Counted from the first letter of the stretch, positions 9,306 through 19,232 are shown. The stretch: DNA of 55,680 bases from Gallionellales bacterium GWA2_55_18 (GCA_001801055.1 MGWP01000055.1:1-55680), one strand, 5' to 3'. Numbers and translations: made by a program. The notes: generated from the letters alone by a model not told the origin.

Positions 9306-10253
9306 TTACGTCAACAGCGGCCTCAGCGTCGTCGATAAAATCATCGAATCGAACTTTGGCACATAATAATCCACCCCAACCCTTCTACCCATCGAGCGAT
9401 TGGCGTCGGATGACAGCGACGAGTGCATCACTACCGGTATCCCGTCAAAGCGGCGATCCGACTTGATATTTTGGGTCAGCACGTAGCCGTCCATTTCCGG
9501 CATTTCTGCATCGGTCAAGATTACCTGTATCTGGTCATGCAAATTCGTGCCAGCGCCTTGTGCAGTATCCGCCATCGCCTTGAGCCTGTCCCATGCCTCC
9601 TGCCCATTGGTCGATTGAATATGCTTGACACCCATTTTATCCAGCACTTCGGCGATTTTTCTGCGCGCCACCATCGAATCGTCGGCGAAGAATATGCACA
9701 GGCTCTGCGCAGATTCCACCGGTTCGACACTGCCCACCACACCTTCGCCGAAGGCGTTGGCCAAAATTTGCTCGACATCCAGGATCGAGACCAACGAACC
9801 ATCCGGCAACTCGGTGATTGCGGTGATCAGCGCCCCTTGATCGGAGAGCATGCCCTCGGTGGCGCGCACCTTGTCCCAATCCACGCGGATGATGCGGTCC
9901 ACCCCCTTCACCAGGAAGCCCAGAATGTGGTTGCTGTATTCCGCCACCATCATGGTTTGATGTTTCTCGGTCGTCTGTATCCCCATGAAATTCGCCAGAT
10001 TAAGCACCGGCATCACATGCCCGCGCAACGACACGATGCCGTCTACCCCATTTGGCATGTTGGGTGTGCGCGTGATCTTTTTGGCCTGGCTGATTTCCTT
10101 GACCTTGAATACATTGATTCCAAACTTTTCATCGCTGCCCAAATTAAACAGCAGAATCTCCATTTTGTTGGTGCCGGCCAGGTTGGTGCGCGCATCGACG
10201 CGATCCAGCAAACCGTCTTGCTCACTGCCCGACATATCTTCCGTGTAACTCAT
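9306..10253 (-). CDS. cheV: CheV: CheW-like coupling domain fused to a receiver domain
   Basis: CheV couples receptors to CheA like CheW, and its receiver takes phosphate from CheA to adapt or buffer the signal. The 315-residue protein starts with a CheW-like domain (about 25-175; motifs FGINVFKVKEIS, IVSLRGHVMPVLNLA) and ends in a receiver (about 185-310) with FFADDSM, VILTDAEMPEMDG and the conserved Lys in YVPKFD. It is the second of two adjacent cheV genes with the same architecture. Confidence 0.94.
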   Translation of the reverse strand: MSYTEDMSGSEQDGLLDRVDARTNLAGTNKMEILLFNLGSDEKFGINVFKVKEISQAKKITRTPNMPNGVDGIVSLRGHVMPVLNLANFMGIQTTEKHQTMMVAEYSNHILGFLVKGVDRIIRVDWDKVRATEGMLSDQGALITAITELPDGSLVSILDVEQILANAFGEGVVGSVEPVESAQSLCIFFADDSMVARRKIAEVLDKMGVKHIQSTNGQEAWDRLKAMADTAQGAGTNLHDQIQVILTDAEMPEMDGYVLTQNIKSDRRFDGIPVVMHSSLSSDANRSMGRRVGVDYYVPKFDSMILSTTLRPLLT

Positions 10254-10269
10254 TTTATTCTCCTAATTC

Positions 10270-10325
10270 AGGGGTTAGGGACTAGAGGCTAGGGGTTAGT
10301 CCCCAGCCCCTAGCCTCTAGTCCCT
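10270..10325. repeat. Perfect 18-bp inverted repeat between cheV genes
   Basis: Bases 10278-10295 (GGGACTAGAGGCTAGGGG) and 10307-10324 are exact reverse complements, with an 11-base loop. A strong hairpin would form on the RNA of the cheV-cheV transcript. There is no T-tract, so it is not a clear terminator; it may stall RNase or polymerase. It is the best-preserved member of the low-complexity spacer family. Confidence 0.8.
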
Positions 10326-10326
10326 T

Positions 10327-11268
10327 TCAAACTAGCAATCGTGCCAATGTCTGCGCCAGTTTTTGCGCTTCGAATTTTGGCACATACTCGTCCACCCCGA
10401 CAGCCTTGCCCATCTGCTCATTGGATGTGCTGCTCAGGGACGAATGCATCAACACCGGTATCCCCGTAAACCGCTTGTCCGACTTGATCTTGCGCGTCAA
10501 CATATAACCGTCCATTTCCGGCATCTCAACATCGGTCAGGATCACGTTCACTATATCCTTGAGCGGCCTGTTGGTAGCATCGGCATAATCCGCCAGTTTA
10601 GACAGTTCATCCCAAGCCTGGCGACCGTTGATTGCGGAAATATGCTTTACCTGCATGGCTTCCAGCGTTTTGGTAATCTGGTTGCGCGCAACCGATGAGT
10701 CATCGGCAAAAAATACCGTGCGATCCTTGCCCAGCGGCTGCACGCTTTTGAATATTGTCTCATCGCTATCGAAATGTCCGGTTTCGGAAAGGACTTTTTC
10801 CACGTCCAGCATCATCACCAAACGGCCATCCTTCAACTCGGTAATCGCCGTGACCAGCCCGCCCATTTCCGCCACCAGCATCTGCGGCGGCACACGCATC
10901 GCCGACCAGTCCAGCCGCAGGATATTATCCACCGCCCTGACCAGAAAACCCTGCGTATGCCCGTTATACTCGGTGACGATCATGATGTCCGGCTTGCTGT
11001 CAGTTTCGATGCAGATGTATTTAGCCAGGTCGATTACCGGAACCAGCACCCCGCGCAAGCTCACCATCCCCTCGACGGCATTGGGCATTTCCGGTGCGCG
11101 CGTAATGGGAGGAATGCGCATCACCTCGCGCACCTTGAACACGTTGATGCCGAAAGTTTCCTCGCGACCGGTGCGATTGTCAGCGCCTAACGAGAACATC
11201 AAGATTTCCAGCTTGTTGGTTCCCGCCAGCTTGGTCCTGGCATCAATATTTTTTAATAGTTCCGACAT
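10327..11268 (-). CDS. cheV: CheV paralogue (CheW-receiver fusion)
   Basis: A 313-residue CheV. The CheW-like domain shows FGINVFKVREVMRIP and MVSLRGVLVPVIDLAKY. The receiver has FFADDSSVARNQ, VILTDVEMPEMDGYML and YVPKFEAQ. It resembles the neighbouring CheV along its whole length, which points to an old tandem duplication; the differences in the CheW-like half could let each serve different receptors (inference). It is transcribed after the PAS-haem receptor gene, with about 30 bases between. Confidence 0.94.
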   Translation of the reverse strand: MSELLKNIDARTKLAGTNKLEILMFSLGADNRTGREETFGINVFKVREVMRIPPITRAPEMPNAVEGMVSLRGVLVPVIDLAKYICIETDSKPDIMIVTEYNGHTQGFLVRAVDNILRLDWSAMRVPPQMLVAEMGGLVTAITELKDGRLVMMLDVEKVLSETGHFDSDETIFKSVQPLGKDRTVFFADDSSVARNQITKTLEAMQVKHISAINGRQAWDELSKLADYADATNRPLKDIVNVILTDVEMPEMDGYMLTRKIKSDKRFTGIPVLMHSSLSSTSNEQMGKAVGVDEYVPKFEAQKLAQTLARLLV

Positions 11269-11298
11269 TTTCTCTCCTCACCGCTCCCAGCCTACACT

Positions 11299-13377
11299 TT
11301 ACCCCATTGCGCACTTGGTCAACGGATACCCGGCCTTTTTTAATTCAGCGGCCGACCTGGCTAATTCTTCCGCCGCCAATTTCGCATCCTTGGCGGATTG
11401 CGTATTGTTGTCCACCAAAACGGTGACACGCTCCACGCTGTTTGCCACGCTCTCGCTCGCCGCCGATTGCTCTTTTGCAGCCGTGGCAATATGTTCCATG
11501 CGTTCGCTCACATTGCCCATCGATGCCCTGATTTTCTTGAGTCCTTCGCTGTTCAGGTGTACCAGGGAAACTCCCGCCTCGACATCCGTTATCGCGCCCT
11601 GCATGGATTTTACGGCAGCTTCAGAAATTGTGTTAATTTCTCCGATAGTGCTGGCAATATCCTTGGTGCTGGTTGAGGTGCGTTCCGCCAGCTTGCGCAC
11701 TTCATCCGCTACCACCGCAAAGCCGCGCCCCTGTTCGCCGGCGCGCGCCGCTTCGATTGCCGCATTCAGTGCCAGCAGGTTGGTTTGTTCGGCAATATCC
11801 TTGATGGCATTCGCAATCACGCCGATCTTCTGGATCGCCGTGCTGAGGTCGGCAATCGTCTTGCTGGAGGACTGCACGGTATCCACAGCCTTGCTCATTG
11901 CCGGGTTGATTTGGCCTTGCATCCGGTCGGCGTTTGCATAGATGACTTCCTGCATCGCCCGCGCATCGTTGAGCGAATCCGCCGCCATACCGGCCACCTC
12001 GGCGATCGATTGGCTGAATTCTTCCATGGTGCTGGCAATCTGCTGGATATGATCCTGCTCGTTAACCGCATTGCACGCCACGCTGGACACTCTGGCATCC
12101 ATGTCCACGATGCGCTGCTGCATCTGCCCGACCGGTGTGGCAATTTCGTCCACCATGGTGCGCAGATAGCATTGCATGGTCTGTATCTCGCACAACAGCG
12201 ATCCCATTTCATCCTGGATCGAAAGATCCAGTTCGGTGTCGAGATTGCCCTCCATGATATTCCTGAACTCATTGCTTACCACACGGGCCGGGCGGCGGAC
12301 ATACTTGTCGACGCAAAAGCCGATGAAAAAAAACAGGAAGATTTGCAGCGCAACTTGTCCGCCCAGCATCATCATCTCCATGCGGTTGACCTTGGCGCTA
12401 TCCGATTCCATGCCGATCACCACATCCGATACGCCGAGCACCGTGCCTTCCGGCACCGCATGGCAGCCCGTGCAATCGGTACCGTGGAAATCCTTGCTTG
12501 CCAGATACGGTGTTATTACCCGCAATACCGTTGCACCGCTCCCATCACGCGTAAAAGTCAGATTCTGTTTTTTACTTTCGATCACTTGCCGTTGCGCATC
12601 GTCCTTGATCTGCTCTTCCGGCAGTCCGGGGCCATACAAATCCACCACCGGCTTAGCGCGGACAAGCTGCGCGGATTTAACACCGGCTGCCGAGCCTGCC
12701 TTATGCATTAACAGCTTGCGGTTGCTTGCCTCGCCGAACTGCCCGACTGTCATCAATAAGTTGGCACTGTCGATAATCTCATTGGCAAGCTGTGCGCCTT
12801 TTTCTTCCGCCAGCTTTTTCGGTTCTTCCCGGAGGCTCGCGGAAACAAAGAATTGCGCGGTGGCAAGAACAACGATGAGCGAAACCTGAATCATGAACTG
12901 CAACTTGGCCTTCAGCGACCAGTTCATGAACTTGAATCGCTCGTATTTTGACGCGATCTGTGCGCCGGACTGGTTCAGTTCCCGGTACAACGCTTCCGCT
13001 TCGGCGATCTGATTGCGCGTTGGTGCTTTGCGCACCGACACATAGCCGGAAATTTTACCGTTTTCAATAATCGGCGCGACGGTGGCGCGCACCCAGTAGT
13101 GATCGCCGCTCTTACAGCGGTTCTTGACTACGCCACGCCACGGGCGCTCTTCTTTCAGTGTATCCCATAGCCATTTGAACGCCTGCGGCGGCATATCAGG
13201 GTGGCGCACGATGTTGTGGCTTGTGCCAACCAGCTCTTCGCGCGAATACCCGGAAATTGCCACAAATGCATCATTTGCGTAGGTGGTGATGCCCTTGGTG
13301 TCGGTTTTCGAAACCAGCACCGCACCAGCCGGAAACGGCACTTCTTTTTGCGATACATAAGCATTTTTATTTTGCAT
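11299..13377 (-). CDS. Chemoreceptor with N-terminal PAS domain and periplasmic c-type haem motif
   Basis: A 692-residue receptor. Residues about 14-118 form a cytoplasmic PAS domain of the Aer kind ([20 protein letters not shown], then the DMP / W-D-T-L / [12 protein letters not shown] pattern). Membrane segments lie at about 157-178 and 336-355. The part between them, about 155 residues, should be periplasmic and carries CTGCH at 302-306, the CxxCH signature for covalent haem c. A HAMP-like region and the signalling tip ([20 protein letters not shown]) follow. The PAS and the haem suggest energy, redox or gas sensing from both sides of the membrane; the ligand is unknown. There are no visible maturation genes nearby. 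Confidence 0.9.
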   Translation of the reverse strand: MQNKNAYVSQKEVPFPAGAVLVSKTDTKGITTYANDAFVAISGYSREELVGTSHNIVRHPDMPPQAFKWLWDTLKEERPWRGVVKNRCKSGDHYWVRATVAPIIENGKISGYVSVRKAPTRNQIAEAEALYRELNQSGAQIASKYERFKFMNWSLKAKLQFMIQVSLIVVLATAQFFVSASLREEPKKLAEEKGAQLANEIIDSANLLMTVGQFGEASNRKLLMHKAGSAAGVKSAQLVRAKPVVDLYGPGLPEEQIKDDAQRQVIESKKQNLTFTRDGSGATVLRVITPYLASKDFHGTDCTGCHAVPEGTVLGVSDVVIGMESDSAKVNRMEMMMLGGQVALQIFLFFFIGFCVDKYVRRPARVVSNEFRNIMEGNLDTELDLSIQDEMGSLLCEIQTMQCYLRTMVDEIATPVGQMQQRIVDMDARVSSVACNAVNEQDHIQQIASTMEEFSQSIAEVAGMAADSLNDARAMQEVIYANADRMQGQINPAMSKAVDTVQSSSKTIADLSTAIQKIGVIANAIKDIAEQTNLLALNAAIEAARAGEQGRGFAVVADEVRKLAERTSTSTKDIASTIGEINTISEAAVKSMQGAITDVEAGVSLVHLNSEGLKKIRASMGNVSERMEHIATAAKEQSAASESVANSVERVTVLVDNNTQSAKDAKLAAEELARSAAELKKAGYPLTKCAMG

Positions 13378-13549
13378 GTTCAGCTTCCCCCTGAAAAACC
13401 TTTAATTAGTACATGTGAAGTGGAGCGGCACTGATGGAGCTACTAGCCATCCGACTTAGCGAGCAAACAACGCTCGCCAAGTCGTTGGTTATTCGTGCCT
13501 CAGTGGAAAGTGGGAAACCAGCTCCCCACTCCCCCTCCCCACTTACAAT

Positions 13550-15172
13550 CTACACCTTGAATCTGCTCACAGCATTCTGCAACTCTTTGGCAAGATGCTC
13601 CAGGCGCACAATATCTTGGGTATTCGATTCCAATGCCGCATAATTTTCTTCCGACATTTGTGCGATTTTTTCCACATTGCGCGCAATATCGGCGCTTGCC
13701 ATGCCCTGTTCGTTCAAGGATGCGGCAATATCGCTCACACCGTGGCTGGATTGTGATACCGACTCTCCCGCTTCGATCAATACGGTCGAGACGCGCTCTA
13801 TGTGCTCCTGCGTCGCCTGAAGGGAGCGCAAGCCAGCCTGAACCGTGGCTTCGACATGGGTGGATTTCTGGTTCAGCGAGTTGGTCACGCGATCGATTTC
13901 GTTGGCCGACTGCGCAGATTTTTCCGCCAGCTTGCGCACCTCGTCCGCCACCACCGCAAAGCCGCGTCCCTGCTCACCGGCGCGCGCCGCTTCGATCGCC
14001 GCATTCAACGCCAGCAGGTTGGTCTGGTCGGCGATTTCCTTCACTTGCTGGGTCATCCCGGCAATGGCGCGGGTGCTGTCGACAAATTCCTTCACCGACC
14101 CGGCGATCTGGTTGACCGTCTCTTGCACATGGCCGATTTCGCCGATCATTTCCGTCACGCTCTGGTTGCCTTGCTGGGTTTGCTGCAGGCTTGTCTCGGA
14201 CAGTTTGCGCACGCTTTCGGTATTGCCGGCCACCGAGTTGATGCTTGCGGTGATTTGTTCCACCGTCGCCGCCGTGGAAGCCGCCGCTTCGCTTTGCGCT
14301 TGCGAACCTTGCGCAATTTGCAGCGAGGAGGCGGACAGTTGCGCCGCAGTACCGGATACCGTGGCGGCATTGGCAAGCACCTGCCGGATGATGTTGGCAA
14401 AGCCGTCGATCAACCCGTTGAATGCCGTCGCTGCCTCGCCGATTTCATCCTGACCGTACACCTTGGCACGTGCGCTTAAATTTCCGTCCGCCGATATCTT
14501 CACCATCACACCGCGCAACTCACTCACCGATCGGTCGACGCCACGGATGATCGAGAACCCCAACGCGCCACCCAATGCCGCGCCGATCAATATCAGCGCG
14601 ATGGATAGCATGCGCATGGTTTTGTAGGTGGCGGCCGATTCCTCGTGCAGTTTTTGGGCATCGCGTTTTTCCATCTCGATCAGCGCGTTCAACGATTCGT
14701 TTAACGGGGCATTGAGCGGGACAATATGTTCCAGCTGTATCCGCCTGATCTCTGCCGCATTATTGGCACGCATCGCGGCAACCGCCGGTTTGATGCCTTC
14801 TTCGACAAAGCGTGCGCGTGCCGTAACAAATTTTGCCGCCAGGACTTTATCTTCCTCATCGGTCAGTGAAGTCATAAAGGCTTCCCACTGCTTGTCGATT
14901 ATGGACTTGTTCTCACCTATTTCCTGAATATATTGCGCCGTGTTTTCGGGCTGGATGATCGCATTGGCGATGGCCAGCCGATTGCCAAGATTAGCCCTGG
15001 CGATGGCATCCATTTGCGCGAGGGGAATTAATTTGGCTTCATACGTTAATTCCAGCGCGCCATTCGCCTTGTTGGCGGCATACAGCCCCATTGCGCCGAT
15101 TGTCACTAGCCCCGCCAGCAGAAAGGCTAGCAGGAATATCAATCTGGTGCTAATTTTCATGTTGTCCAACAT
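13550..15172 (-). CDS. Methyl-accepting chemotaxis protein with 4-helix-bundle sensor
   Basis: A 540-residue transmembrane receptor. Membrane segment one is about 9-32; a helical periplasmic domain of the 4HB_MCP type follows (about 33-185, with the [11 protein letters not shown] stretch); segment two is about 190-210; then HAMP and the signalling domain with [20 protein letters not shown]. Small-ligand sensing is usual for the family, but the ligand cannot be read from sequence. No C-terminal CheR-docking pentapeptide is present. It is the first gene of the chemotaxis block, so its upstream region may hold the block's promoter. Confidence 0.92.
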   Translation of the reverse strand: MLDNMKISTRLIFLLAFLLAGLVTIGAMGLYAANKANGALELTYEAKLIPLAQMDAIARANLGNRLAIANAIIQPENTAQYIQEIGENKSIIDKQWEAFMTSLTDEEDKVLAAKFVTARARFVEEGIKPAVAAMRANNAAEIRRIQLEHIVPLNAPLNESLNALIEMEKRDAQKLHEESAATYKTMRMLSIALILIGAALGGALGFSIIRGVDRSVSELRGVMVKISADGNLSARAKVYGQDEIGEAATAFNGLIDGFANIIRQVLANAATVSGTAAQLSASSLQIAQGSQAQSEAAASTAATVEQITASINSVAGNTESVRKLSETSLQQTQQGNQSVTEMIGEIGHVQETVNQIAGSVKEFVDSTRAIAGMTQQVKEIADQTNLLALNAAIEAARAGEQGRGFAVVADEVRKLAEKSAQSANEIDRVTNSLNQKSTHVEATVQAGLRSLQATQEHIERVSTVLIEAGESVSQSSHGVSDIAASLNEQGMASADIARNVEKIAQMSEENYAALESNTQDIVRLEHLAKELQNAVSRFKV

Positions 15173-15734
15173 AGCAATCCCCTGCTTATTAAGCCATTTA
15201 GCTGTCAGTTGCCGGTATTCGAGCTGCCGATTGCAAGACGCTGTTGCCGATGTACAACGCCCATTCTCCGGTAGCGAGTTTGCCGAATCCTAAAGCTGCC
15301 GACGAGTAATGTCCGGCCATGTATGCCGTTCGGTGCAATATTTAATCACGACTCCCGGCAACACCTGCCTTCAGTTCGCAATCACTACTCTAACGACGAT
15401 ACCCCAATTTTCTTTAGGTGAATAGAGAAATAAACATCTATCAATTCGCGGGATTGAGCGCCATTTAACAATGATTTTGCAGCCAGCGGGATGTCAATTG
15501 CCGTGGATTCTTTGTCGCACGAGCCGGAGATTTATCGTGGCTGAAGCAGTTTCCGTAAGAGCCGTGCACTTTCCCTAAATTGCGCATTGGATCGGATGTG
15601 GCTTGCCAGTATCTATACGCCTTGTGTGTGTCGATACGCTTGTTTTTGCATTGAGTATGGGTCGGTTTTGCATCACTGAGCGTATCGAAGAGATTTATCG
15701 CAAAGAGGCTAACGGGCGATTTGCAAAACATTAT
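15173..15734. other. Gap of 562 bases between the chemotaxis block and motB
   Basis: I see no convincing gene. An open frame of 88 codons at 15465-15731 (minus) has no similarity I recognise, no clear ribosome binding site and an odd composition, so I do not call it. The part next to 15172 should contain the promoter of the chemotaxis block; no clean sigma-28 or sigma-70 match could be assigned by eye. Confidence 0.5.
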
Positions 15735-16718
15735 TTAGGGCGCAACCTGCGTGGCGGGAGCCGCGGTTGGCATCTCTCCTGCACTGCCGGTATCGCCCTG
15801 TTCCGTATCGTCTCCAGCGATATTTTCTCCCACGGTACCGCCGTCATGGCTGGCCGCATCTTCGGCTTTTTTGTTCATTACGATCATGCTGATACGGCGG
15901 TTGACCGGGTTTAACGGGTCATCTTTTGTAAACAGCACGGCAGATGACAAGCCTATTACGCGGACAATCTTTCCCTCCGCCATGCCGCCCGTGATCAATT
16001 CACGGCGCGACGCATTGGCTCGGTCGGCGGACAGCTCCCAGTTGCTGTACCCCCTGTCGCCGCCGCCATAAACGGCTGCATCAGTATGGCCAGAGATACT
16101 TATTTTGTTGGGCACCTCGTTCAGCATCTTGCCGATCTCATGCAGGATACCCTTGGTGTAGGGTTCAAGCTCGGCGCTGCCAAGCTGAAACATCGGTCGG
16201 TTTTTTTCATCGACAATCTGGATGCGCAGTCCTTCGCTGGTGATGTCGAGCAGGATTTGTTTTTTGAATTGCTGCAACTTGGGGCTGCTATCGATGGCCT
16301 TTTCGATGCTGGCTTTCAGTTCCTTGAGTTTCTCGAGTTCTTTTTTGCGTTCGGCGCGCGCTATGGACTGGTTACTTGCATTAATGCTGATGATTCTCTT
16401 TTCAGGGGGCAAATCGCCATACTTGACCTGGCCCGATGCGCGCGTCAGGTCTTGTCCACCACCCTTGAGGATGCTTGAGCTGTCGCCGCTTCCCGAGCCG
16501 CCCGTCAACGCAACCTTGAGCGGCGTTTTAAAGTATTCGGAAATGCCCTTCAGGTCGCCAGCAGTCACCGAACCCAACAGCCACATCAGCAGGAAAAACG
16601 CCATCATCGCCGTGACGAAATCGGCATAAGCAATCTTCCATGCGCCGCCGTGAGCCATGCCCACCACTTTTTTAACGCGCTTTACAACAATGGGTTTTTT
16701 GCTATGGTCTTCGGACAT
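15735..16718 (-). CDS. motB: Flagellar stator protein MotB
   Basis: MotB forms the proton-driven stator with MotA and anchors it to peptidoglycan. The 327-residue protein has one N-terminal membrane segment beginning WKIAYADFVTAMMAFFLLMW; D33 in YADF is the expected proton-carrying Asp. A plug and linker region follows, then an OmpA-like peptidoglycan-binding domain with SISGHTDAAVYGGG and NWELSADRANASRRELI. The C-terminal tail (about 295-327) is acidic and low in complexity. It is the downstream partner of motA, about 120 bases away. Confidence 0.96.
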   Translation of the reverse strand: MSEDHSKKPIVVKRVKKVVGMAHGGAWKIAYADFVTAMMAFFLLMWLLGSVTAGDLKGISEYFKTPLKVALTGGSGSGDSSSILKGGGQDLTRASGQVKYGDLPPEKRIISINASNQSIARAERKKELEKLKELKASIEKAIDSSPKLQQFKKQILLDITSEGLRIQIVDEKNRPMFQLGSAELEPYTKGILHEIGKMLNEVPNKISISGHTDAAVYGGGDRGYSNWELSADRANASRRELITGGMAEGKIVRVIGLSSAVLFTKDDPLNPVNRRISMIVMNKKAEDAASHDGGTVGENIAGDDTEQGDTGSAGEMPTAAPATQVAP

Positions 16719-16722
16719 AATC

Positions 16723-16839
16723 AGAGGACAGAGGGCAGGGGGCAGATTGTTGTGTGCCGTTGCGCGGCACGCTATATCTAAGGGCGCGGTGTAGCCGCGA
16801 CAAAACTTCTGTCCTCAGTCCTCCACCCTCTGTCCTCTG
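16723..16839. repeat. Low-complexity CAGAGGACAGAGG repeat between motA and motB
   Basis: One side is CAGAGGACAGAGGGCAGGGG, the other CCTCCACCCTCTGTCCTCTG, nearly complementary. The middle holds GTGCCGTTGCGCGGCAC. It would fold into one long hairpin in the motAB message. The same spacer sequence type is found in frame inside the linkers of both cheA genes. Confidence 0.7.
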
Positions 16840-16840
16840 A

Positions 16841-17695
16841 TCAGCGTTTTCGTTTGACATGCTCTTCCAGTTCGGCAAAGGTGGGGCGTTCGGTGGAATT
16901 CAGTGCCTTGCGGCCAAATTCAACCGCCATTGCCGGCGCATAGCCGTTAAGGTTGGCCAACAGTGTCACCTTGATGGTCTGGAGCATCTTGGTGCCTTCT
17001 TCGGTTTTTTGTTCCAGTAGTGTCGCCAGCGGGCCGACAAACCCGTAGGCAAGCAAGATGCCGAGGAAAGTACCCACCAGGGCATGGGCGATCAACATCC
17101 CCAATTCGGCAGGCGGGATGCCGACCGATTCCATGGTATGCACCACGCCCATCACCGCTGCGACAATGCCGAATGCCGGCATCCCATCCCCCATCTTGGC
17201 GAGTACATGGGAAGTTACCATGGCCTCGTGATGATGCGTATCAATTTCCACATCCATCAGATTTTCGATTTCCATGGAGTTCAGATTGCCGCTGACCATG
17301 ATGCGCAAATAGTCGGTCATGAACACGACAACATGATGGTCGGAAGTGATTTTGGGATATTTGGCGAAGATCGGGCTTTCGTGCGGCTCTTCCACATCGC
17401 CCTCGATGGACATCAGGCCTTCTTTGCGTACTTTGCTCAGCAATTCATACAGCAGAGCCAGCACTTCCATGAAGTTTTCCTTGCCGTACTTGGATCCCGT
17501 CAAAACCTTGGGCAAGTCCTTGAGTGTTGCCTTGATTACTTTGGCGGTATTACCGACCAGAAATGCGCCGGTTGCGGCTCCGCCGATCATCAACAATTCA
17601 ATCGGCTGAAGCAATGCGGCCAAGTGCCCACCAGCCATGGCAAAGCCGCCAAATACCGAAAAGCACACAATTATGTAGCCAACGATTACTAACAT
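16841..17695 (-). CDS. motA: Flagellar stator protein MotA
   Basis: MotA is the four-helix inner-membrane part of the stator; its large cytoplasmic loop pushes on FliG. The 284-residue protein starts MLVIVGYIIVCFSVFGGFAM and has the family's second helix near LLMIGGAATGAFLVG. The cytoplasmic loop (about 60-165) and the C-terminal helix pair with PAFGIVAAVMGVVHTME and ALVGTFLGILLAYGFVGP are in place. Length and order with motB are normal for proteobacteria. A likely sigma-28 promoter lies about 60 bases upstream. Confidence 0.97.
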   Translation of the reverse strand: MLVIVGYIIVCFSVFGGFAMAGGHLAALLQPIELLMIGGAATGAFLVGNTAKVIKATLKDLPKVLTGSKYGKENFMEVLALLYELLSKVRKEGLMSIEGDVEEPHESPIFAKYPKITSDHHVVVFMTDYLRIMVSGNLNSMEIENLMDVEIDTHHHEAMVTSHVLAKMGDGMPAFGIVAAVMGVVHTMESVGIPPAELGMLIAHALVGTFLGILLAYGFVGPLATLLEQKTEEGTKMLQTIKVTLLANLNGYAPAMAVEFGRKALNSTERPTFAELEEHVKRKR

Positions 17696-17757
17696 GCACG
17701 CTCTCTATTTATTTTAGAGTTAAAGTCAATGAAGCTCCGCAGGGGTATTTTAGAGCA

Positions 17758-17784
17758 AATTCGCCTCTTGAGGATGCAACTTTA
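17758..17784 (-). promoter_or_regulatory. Probable sigma-28 (FliA) promoter of motAB
   Basis: On the minus strand the sequence is TAAAGTTG, 11 bases, then GGCGAATT. The FliA consensus is TAAAGTTT, 11 bases, GCCGATAA. The -35 part matches 7 of 8 and the spacing is exact; the -10 part is weak (about 4 of 8). Its place, about 60 bases before motA, fits. This is my visual match, not a scored one. Confidence 0.45.
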
Positions 17785-17853
17785 GTACGCCACACAAGTT
17801 TTGGCTTTGCCGGTTGGCTGCTCAAATTGCATGTCGAAGTCAAATAAGCATGC

Positions 17854-17922
17854 AGAGGCGAGATTCATCGCGCCCTTTTCCGATACCTGAATAAATCAGG
17901 GCGCGATGAATCGCGCTCCTAC
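17854..17922. repeat. Paired hairpin, family B (GCGCGAT/ATCGCGC), REPIN-like
   Basis: GAGGCGAGATTCATCGCGCC on one side and GGGCGCGATGAATCGCGCTC then CTAC on the other. Two self-complementary arms face each other across about 25 bases. The CTAC end is the complement of the GTAG head seen in the other copies (25654, 30389, 31821, 51353). Confidence 0.75.
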
Positions 17923-18031
17923 AATATTTCACTATTGATTGAAAAATGGAAAAGAACGTGATTCCGTCGGGTGCGAAGTGATGCAAGAATCCCTCCCGGA
18001 TTGCGACATACGCCGTGTTTAACGGACCGCG

Positions 18032-18616
18032 TCAGGCAGCTTGCGCGGCGGCTAGCGAAGCTTGTTTGGCAGCTCTGGTTTTGCCGGCGCGTGCGGGGGG
18101 GTGGCAAATGCCGCAAACATAATTGTCGTGCAGGTCATTTGCATGGGTTACGAAGAACCCGCCGCACGCCTTGCAGGGGGCAAGCTGCATCATCCCGGCC
18201 TTGAAGAAACGGATCAGGAACCATGCGCGGGTAATGCTCAGCGAAGGTTCGGTATCTTCGATGCCACGAACCTGGTCGAGGTATAAGCGATATGCGGTAA
18301 TCAGCGCCTGTACGCCGTCGATGCCGGCATATTTGATCAGAAACTGATAAATATCCATGAAGATGGAGGAGTGGATATTCGGTTGCCAGCTCATGAACCA
18401 ATCGGTTGAGTAGGGCAGCATTCCCTTGGAAGGCGATTCGCCCTTGATTTCCTTGTAGAGCCTGAGCAGGCGTTCGCGGCTCAGCGAGGTTTCTTCCTGC
18501 AATAATTGCAAGCGCGCGCCCATTTCAATCAAGTCAATTGCAATTTTGACTTGATGCGCCTCGCCTGCTACGGTTTTGACAACCGGAGTATCCACCTGCT
18601 TACGCCAATTCTTCAA
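18032..18616 (-). CDS. flhC: Flagellar transcriptional activator FlhC
   Basis: FlhC joins FlhD in a ring-shaped complex that activates the class 2 flagellar promoters. The 194-residue protein shows the family core (QLLQEETSLSRERLLRLYKE, GMLPYSTDWFMSW) and the zinc site built from Cys pairs in CKACGGFFVTHA and VCGICHPPARAGK. The start overlaps the end of flhD by 17 bases, so the pair is translated together. The Ala-rich tail (about 180-194) is normal for betaproteobacterial forms. Confidence 0.96.
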   Translation of the reverse strand: MKNWRKQVDTPVVKTVAGEAHQVKIAIDLIEMGARLQLLQEETSLSRERLLRLYKEIKGESPSKGMLPYSTDWFMSWQPNIHSSIFMDIYQFLIKYAGIDGVQALITAYRLYLDQVRGIEDTEPSLSITRAWFLIRFFKAGMMQLAPCKACGGFFVTHANDLHDNYVCGICHPPARAGKTRAAKQASLAAAQAA

Positions 18617-18917
18617 CGGGCTGTGCCGACATCAGAATTGCCGCATGCGCTTGCGACATCATGCGATCCTTGCTGTAACCGGCCACCATATTGAGCAGCA
18701 GATTTTCTTCAAAGCGGAAGCAGCACAACAGCATATTGGATGCCGCCATCTTGATGACTTGCGCGGGCGACAGGCCGGCGATCACATCAACCAGATCTTG
18801 GCTGATACCCAAACGAAAAATTGCGGCAGGCTTGTCTTCCTTGATCATTTGCTGCGCCAGCATCAGATAGGTCAGGTTGAGGTCGCGGATGCCTTCTTGC
18901 AATTGCATGGTGTTCAT
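18600..18917 (-). CDS. flhD: Flagellar transcriptional activator FlhD
   Basis: FlhD is the non-zinc partner of FlhC. The 105-residue protein begins MNTMQLQEGIRDLNLTYLML and continues with AQQMIKEDKPAAIFRLGIS and IAGLSPAQVIKMAAS, diagnostic for the family. It is transcribed first, with flhC overlapping and motAB downstream, giving a master-regulator and stator cluster. Control of flhD is probably exerted in the 315-base region upstream. Confidence 0.95.
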   Translation of the reverse strand: MNTMQLQEGIRDLNLTYLMLAQQMIKEDKPAAIFRLGISQDLVDVIAGLSPAQVIKMAASNMLLCCFRFEENLLLNMVAGYSKDRMMSQAHAAILMSAQPVEELA

Positions 18918-19232
18918 ATAGCCCCCTTGTAGCTAGTTAAGAACAGATAATCTTTCATCGACTGCGTCATTCGATAACAAAGTATCGCTTAATCTGTTTA
19001 CAAAATGCAGCGGTTGCATTATCACGCGGGGGTTGCCGGGATGAAATCGGAAGCGCGCCGATTTTTTTGTAAGAAGGTTGGAGCGGTCCGTGTAAGATTT
19101 ATTCCTACACGGGGCCGTGACTTGGGGTGATCCGTGTTAAATAAGGCTGGGGGATGCTGTTTTGCTGGAAATTAAACGGGGGGAGCAAGAAAAAATATCG
19201 GCAGTAACCGGGGGGCTTGATAATCGGGCAAT
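18918..19232. promoter_or_regulatory. Upstream region of flhD, 315 bases, no gene
   Basis: It separates flhD from the end of the HDOD-GGDEF gene. Besides AT-rich stretches near 18965-19010 it has a perfect dyad at 19088-19112 (CCGTGTA, 11 bases, TACACGG), and a related half-site TCCGTGTTAAAT at 19131. These could bind a regulator or act as a terminator-like hairpin for the upstream gene. I cannot name the factor. Confidence 0.4.

Larger units (their letters stand above)
17696..18031. other. Spacer of 336 bases between flhC and motA
   Basis: It contains no gene that I can support. It holds a probable sigma-28 promoter for motAB (17758-17784) and a paired hairpin repeat (17854-17922). The rest shows no recognisable structure. 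Confidence 0.6.

Noticed and set aside
15465-15731. 88-codon frame between the chemotaxis block and motB
   Set aside because: No clear start signal, no family resemblance and an unusual composition.
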